NCBI RefSeq assembly: GCF_900109265.1
Contig: NZ_FNZM01000011.1
Span: 276,869 to 340,868 of the forward strand
Source: Paraburkholderia tropica
Lineage (GTDB): Bacteria; Pseudomonadota; Gammaproteobacteria; Burkholderiales; Burkholderiaceae
Reading direction: 5' to 3'
Length of the DNA stretch: 64,000 nt
Within the stretch, counting starts at the first letter, position 1; every line of letters starts with the position of its first letter. This document shows, piece by piece, positions 62,277 through 64,000 of the stretch. The notes under the pieces are model-generated. The model saw only the letters and a program-made list of their open reading frames with translations. It did no database searches and was not told where the DNA came from. Made by a program: the position numbers and the translations under genes.

Positions 62277-63491
62277 TTAGTGGAAGTGCGGCTGAACGGG
62301 CTCAGCATCTTCCGGCATCTCGGCGTGGACGATTTCACCGAGCGGATCGGCATAGAGCGGCACGCCGCAATCGTCGCAATATTCCGGCTCGAAGCGGCCC
62401 GCGTGGCGACGGATATCGGTGATGCCCGATTCCTTGAGCAGCGTCACGATTTCTTCGAGCGGGCCGGTGGCGTCGCTTTCTTCGGACGGCTCTTCGTCGA
62501 TCTCCGCGTCGCCGTTTTCGCGACCGTAGAGCGGCCAGACGACGCCGTACAGCACGTCATTGCTGCCGCGCTTCGTGAAGCCGATACGGTATTCGTCGAT
62601 GCGGCGCTCGCCGAAGCCAGCGACAACGGCGCGCAGGTCTTGCGCCGTCGCGCCGATCGTGTCGAGCAGATAGCGTACGGCGGTGCGGATGGTGTGCGGG
62701 CGCACGCGCTCGTCGGCGTCGCGGCAGGCGGAGTAGTACGCGTCCGGCAGCAGGCATTCGAACTCGCAGCCCGGCATGACGACGGCCAGATTGGCACCGC
62801 CCTGCGTGGCCCATTGTTCGAGGCACTGCCCGCGCTCGATGCGCGAGCCGTTTTCTTCTTCCTGCCAGCGGAACAGCGGCGCGCCGAGCGGTGCAGCCAC
62901 CACGGCGAGCAGGAAACGCGGATCGGCGAGGATCGGCGACGTCTCGGGCAGCTCGCCCGTGCTGATCTTCGCGACGTTGCCGGTCAGCGCCGACTGCGAA
63001 AGCTGCTGGGCGAGGCGCCACGTTTCCACGTGATGGCGCGGCAGCTGGTCGATGCTATAGAGATAGGGCGCCATCGCGACATGCGTGCCGCTCGCCAGCA
63101 CGTGTGCCTGCAGATGCGTGCGCAGGGCGTCCGAGGCATCGGCCTTCAGCGGACCCGACGGAATCACGTAGCGCGTCCAGGCGAGCACGGGCGCGGCAAC
63201 CAGCAGCGCTTCGTACTTCTCGCCCTCGTGCTCGAGAATGAACGACTCGCTATGCGTTTCCGCCATGTCAGCGAGCGCGCCGTAGGCGTCCGGATGATTC
63301 TGCTGCAGATGATCGAGCGCGGCGTCGAGCGTGGTCTGATTGCCGTTTCGCACGACCTTCGCTAGGAGCGTGTCGAGCTTGGCCTCCCAGAAGCGGTCTT
63401 CGGTGCGGCTGCCCGAGGCGAACAGGGCGAGCGACAGGCCGACAAGCTTGTCGGCGTCAGGGGGGAGGCGTTTGGCGATTCGCGAGCGCAT
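62277..63491 (-). CDS. DUF2863 family protein
   Basis: 404 residues, soluble, no signal peptide or membrane segment. The family is described only in beta-proteobacteria and has no assigned function. A small C-terminal zinc-like pair is visible (YCDDCGVPLY). The gene stands alone, with two strong terminators behind it and a long upstream region shared with an rRNA promoter. Confidence 0.85.
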   Translation of the reverse strand: MRSRIAKRLPPDADKLVGLSLALFASGSRTEDRFWEAKLDTLLAKVVRNGNQTTLDAALDHLQQNHPDAYGALADMAETHSESFILEHEGEKYEALLVAAPVLAWTRYVIPSGPLKADASDALRTHLQAHVLASGTHVAMAPYLYSIDQLPRHHVETWRLAQQLSQSALTGNVAKISTGELPETSPILADPRFLLAVVAAPLGAPLFRWQEEENGSRIERGQCLEQWATQGGANLAVVMPGCEFECLLPDAYYSACRDADERVRPHTIRTAVRYLLDTIGATAQDLRAVVAGFGERRIDEYRIGFTKRGSNDVLYGVVWPLYGRENGDAEIDEEPSEESDATGPLEEIVTLLKESGITDIRRHAGRFEPEYCDDCGVPLYADPLGEIVHAEMPEDAEPVQPHFH

Positions 63492-63790
63492 AAATCTGTG
63501 AGTTGGGATGCAGAGAACCCCATATTCTAGTCTGTTCCGCGCAGGCCATCGGTTTGCCCTACAGGATGGGGAGAAGAGGGCGTGCGGCCGCGTGCCGTTC
63601 TATGCGTTGGCGGGCTTCTGCTGGGGGTGTCGTGCGGTTTGAAGCCTCGGTTTGACGCTTGAAGGACATACCAAAAATCCGCTTGCAATAAGTCATGCGT
63701 GTGACTAGAATTCGCCTCCTTCGCAATTCGATGTCACTGACACCGCAGCGCGAAGCCCGCGACGAAACGAGCGGGTTCGCAGGATCAGCA
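63492..63790. other. Region between DUF2863 and the rRNA promoter
   Basis: No supported gene. The left part must hold the DUF2863 promoter on the minus strand; nothing else is recognised. Confidence 0.5.
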
Positions 63791-63821
63791 AGCTTTTTAA
63801 GCGGCGACGTAAAAAAAGATG
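63791..63821 (+). promoter_or_regulatory. UP-element-like AT-rich region of the rRNA promoter
   Basis: A/T tracts (TTTTTAA, AAAAAAA) just upstream of the -35, as expected for an rRNA promoter. Confidence 0.5.
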
Positions 63822-63850
63822 TTGACGAAACGAAAAAGAGACTTCATAAT
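63822..63850 (+). promoter_or_regulatory. Ribosomal RNA operon promoter
   Basis: TTGACG (63822-63827), 17 bp, CATAAT (63845-63850). It heads a leader that matches the region before 16S rRNA in Burkholderiales, including the downstream TTTAAAAATTTACAGCCGAT stretch. Confidence 0.85.
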
Positions 63851-63901
63851 CTCGTTTCTCTGCTGCTGACGCAGCAACGCAGCAAACGCCGGGTAGTACA
63901 G

Positions 63902-63955
63902 CGCACTACGGTGCGGCAGTCGAACCGGGCAGTTTGGGCGACGCGATCTTTAAAA
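63902..63955 (+). promoter_or_regulatory. boxB/boxA-like antitermination signals of the rRNA leader
   Basis: A small hairpin CGCAC-TACG-GTGCG (63902-63915, boxB-like) is followed by CGATCTTTAAAA (63944-63955), similar to boxA of rRNA operons. Transcripts from the rRNA promoter should pass through these before 16S rRNA, which is not inside the window. Confidence 0.65.
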
Positions 63956-64000
63956 ATTTACAGCCGATAAGTGTGGGCGCTTGATAGGTGATGCGACCTG

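Noticed and set aside
63695..63970. A 91-codon plus-strand frame near the right edge
   Set aside because: It runs through the rRNA promoter and leader and has no family resemblance.

Overview
The window is high-GC beta-proteobacterial chromosome, most likely Burkholderiaceae (Paraburkholderia, Caballeronia or Burkholderia). The evidence is the order ilvI-ilvH-ilvC-psd-pssA-leuA, the run rpsO-pnp-quinone reductase-tpiA-secG-tRNA-Leu-nuoA..N, the lineage-typical families DUF2818, DUF2863, DUF3106 and DUF3619, and a typical rRNA leader at the right edge. I see no insertion sequence, prophage, CRISPR array or conjugation gene; this is core chromosome with a few accessory metabolic genes.

Layout. 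1-2.5 kb: a partial flavin/iron-sulfur reductase (minus) diverges from a thiolase-like protein and its Zn-ribbon partner. 2.6-6.7 kb: small housekeeping genes (truncated globin, AlaX, DUF924, SDR, LOG, TetR). 6.9-10.1 kb (minus): a PlcP-like lipid phosphoesterase, a GT4 glycosyltransferase and a diacylglycerol kinase behind a PHO-box-like site, read here as a phosphate-starvation lipid-remodelling operon. 10.3-12.8 kb (minus): ECF sigma factor, DUF3619, DUF3106 and an RDD membrane protein. 13.4-20.5 kb: branched-chain amino acid synthesis with phosphatidylethanolamine synthesis (psd, pssA) inside it; leuA has a leucine-rich leader peptide that appears leaderless. 20.6-28.4 kb: lipoprotein, ABC substrate-binding protein, rpsO, pnp, quinone reductase, tpiA, secG, tRNA-Leu(GAG). 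28.6-44.6 kb: complete 14-gene NADH dehydrogenase I operon, then DUF2818 and a Nudix hydrolase. 44.9-54.6 kb: DUF1178 and two facing acyl-CoA catabolism operons, one holding a kinase plus acyl-CoA dehydrogenase pair in the order of the ACAD10/11 fusion protein. 54.7-63.5 kb: GST, aminotransferase, orphan PIN protein, YaaA, M14 carboxypeptidase, BspC-like secreted protein, CbiM-like membrane protein with an atypical LuxR-type regulator, DUF2863. 63.8-64.0 kb: an rRNA promoter and antitermination leader, so 16S rRNA should begin just past the edge.

The most unusual signal is architectural. At least seven genes (DUF35, LOG, dgkA, second MaoC, yaaA, M14 carboxypeptidase, CbiM-like) end in short tandem repeats of about 8-13 bp in which the first unit contains the gene's own stop codon. 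Because most unit lengths are not multiples of three, the copied stops fall in other frames. The other main leads are the PHO-box lipid operon, the leuA attenuator peptide, the split ACAD10/11-like system, the sigma/DUF3619 pair and an overlooked 55-residue ORF at 54446-54613.
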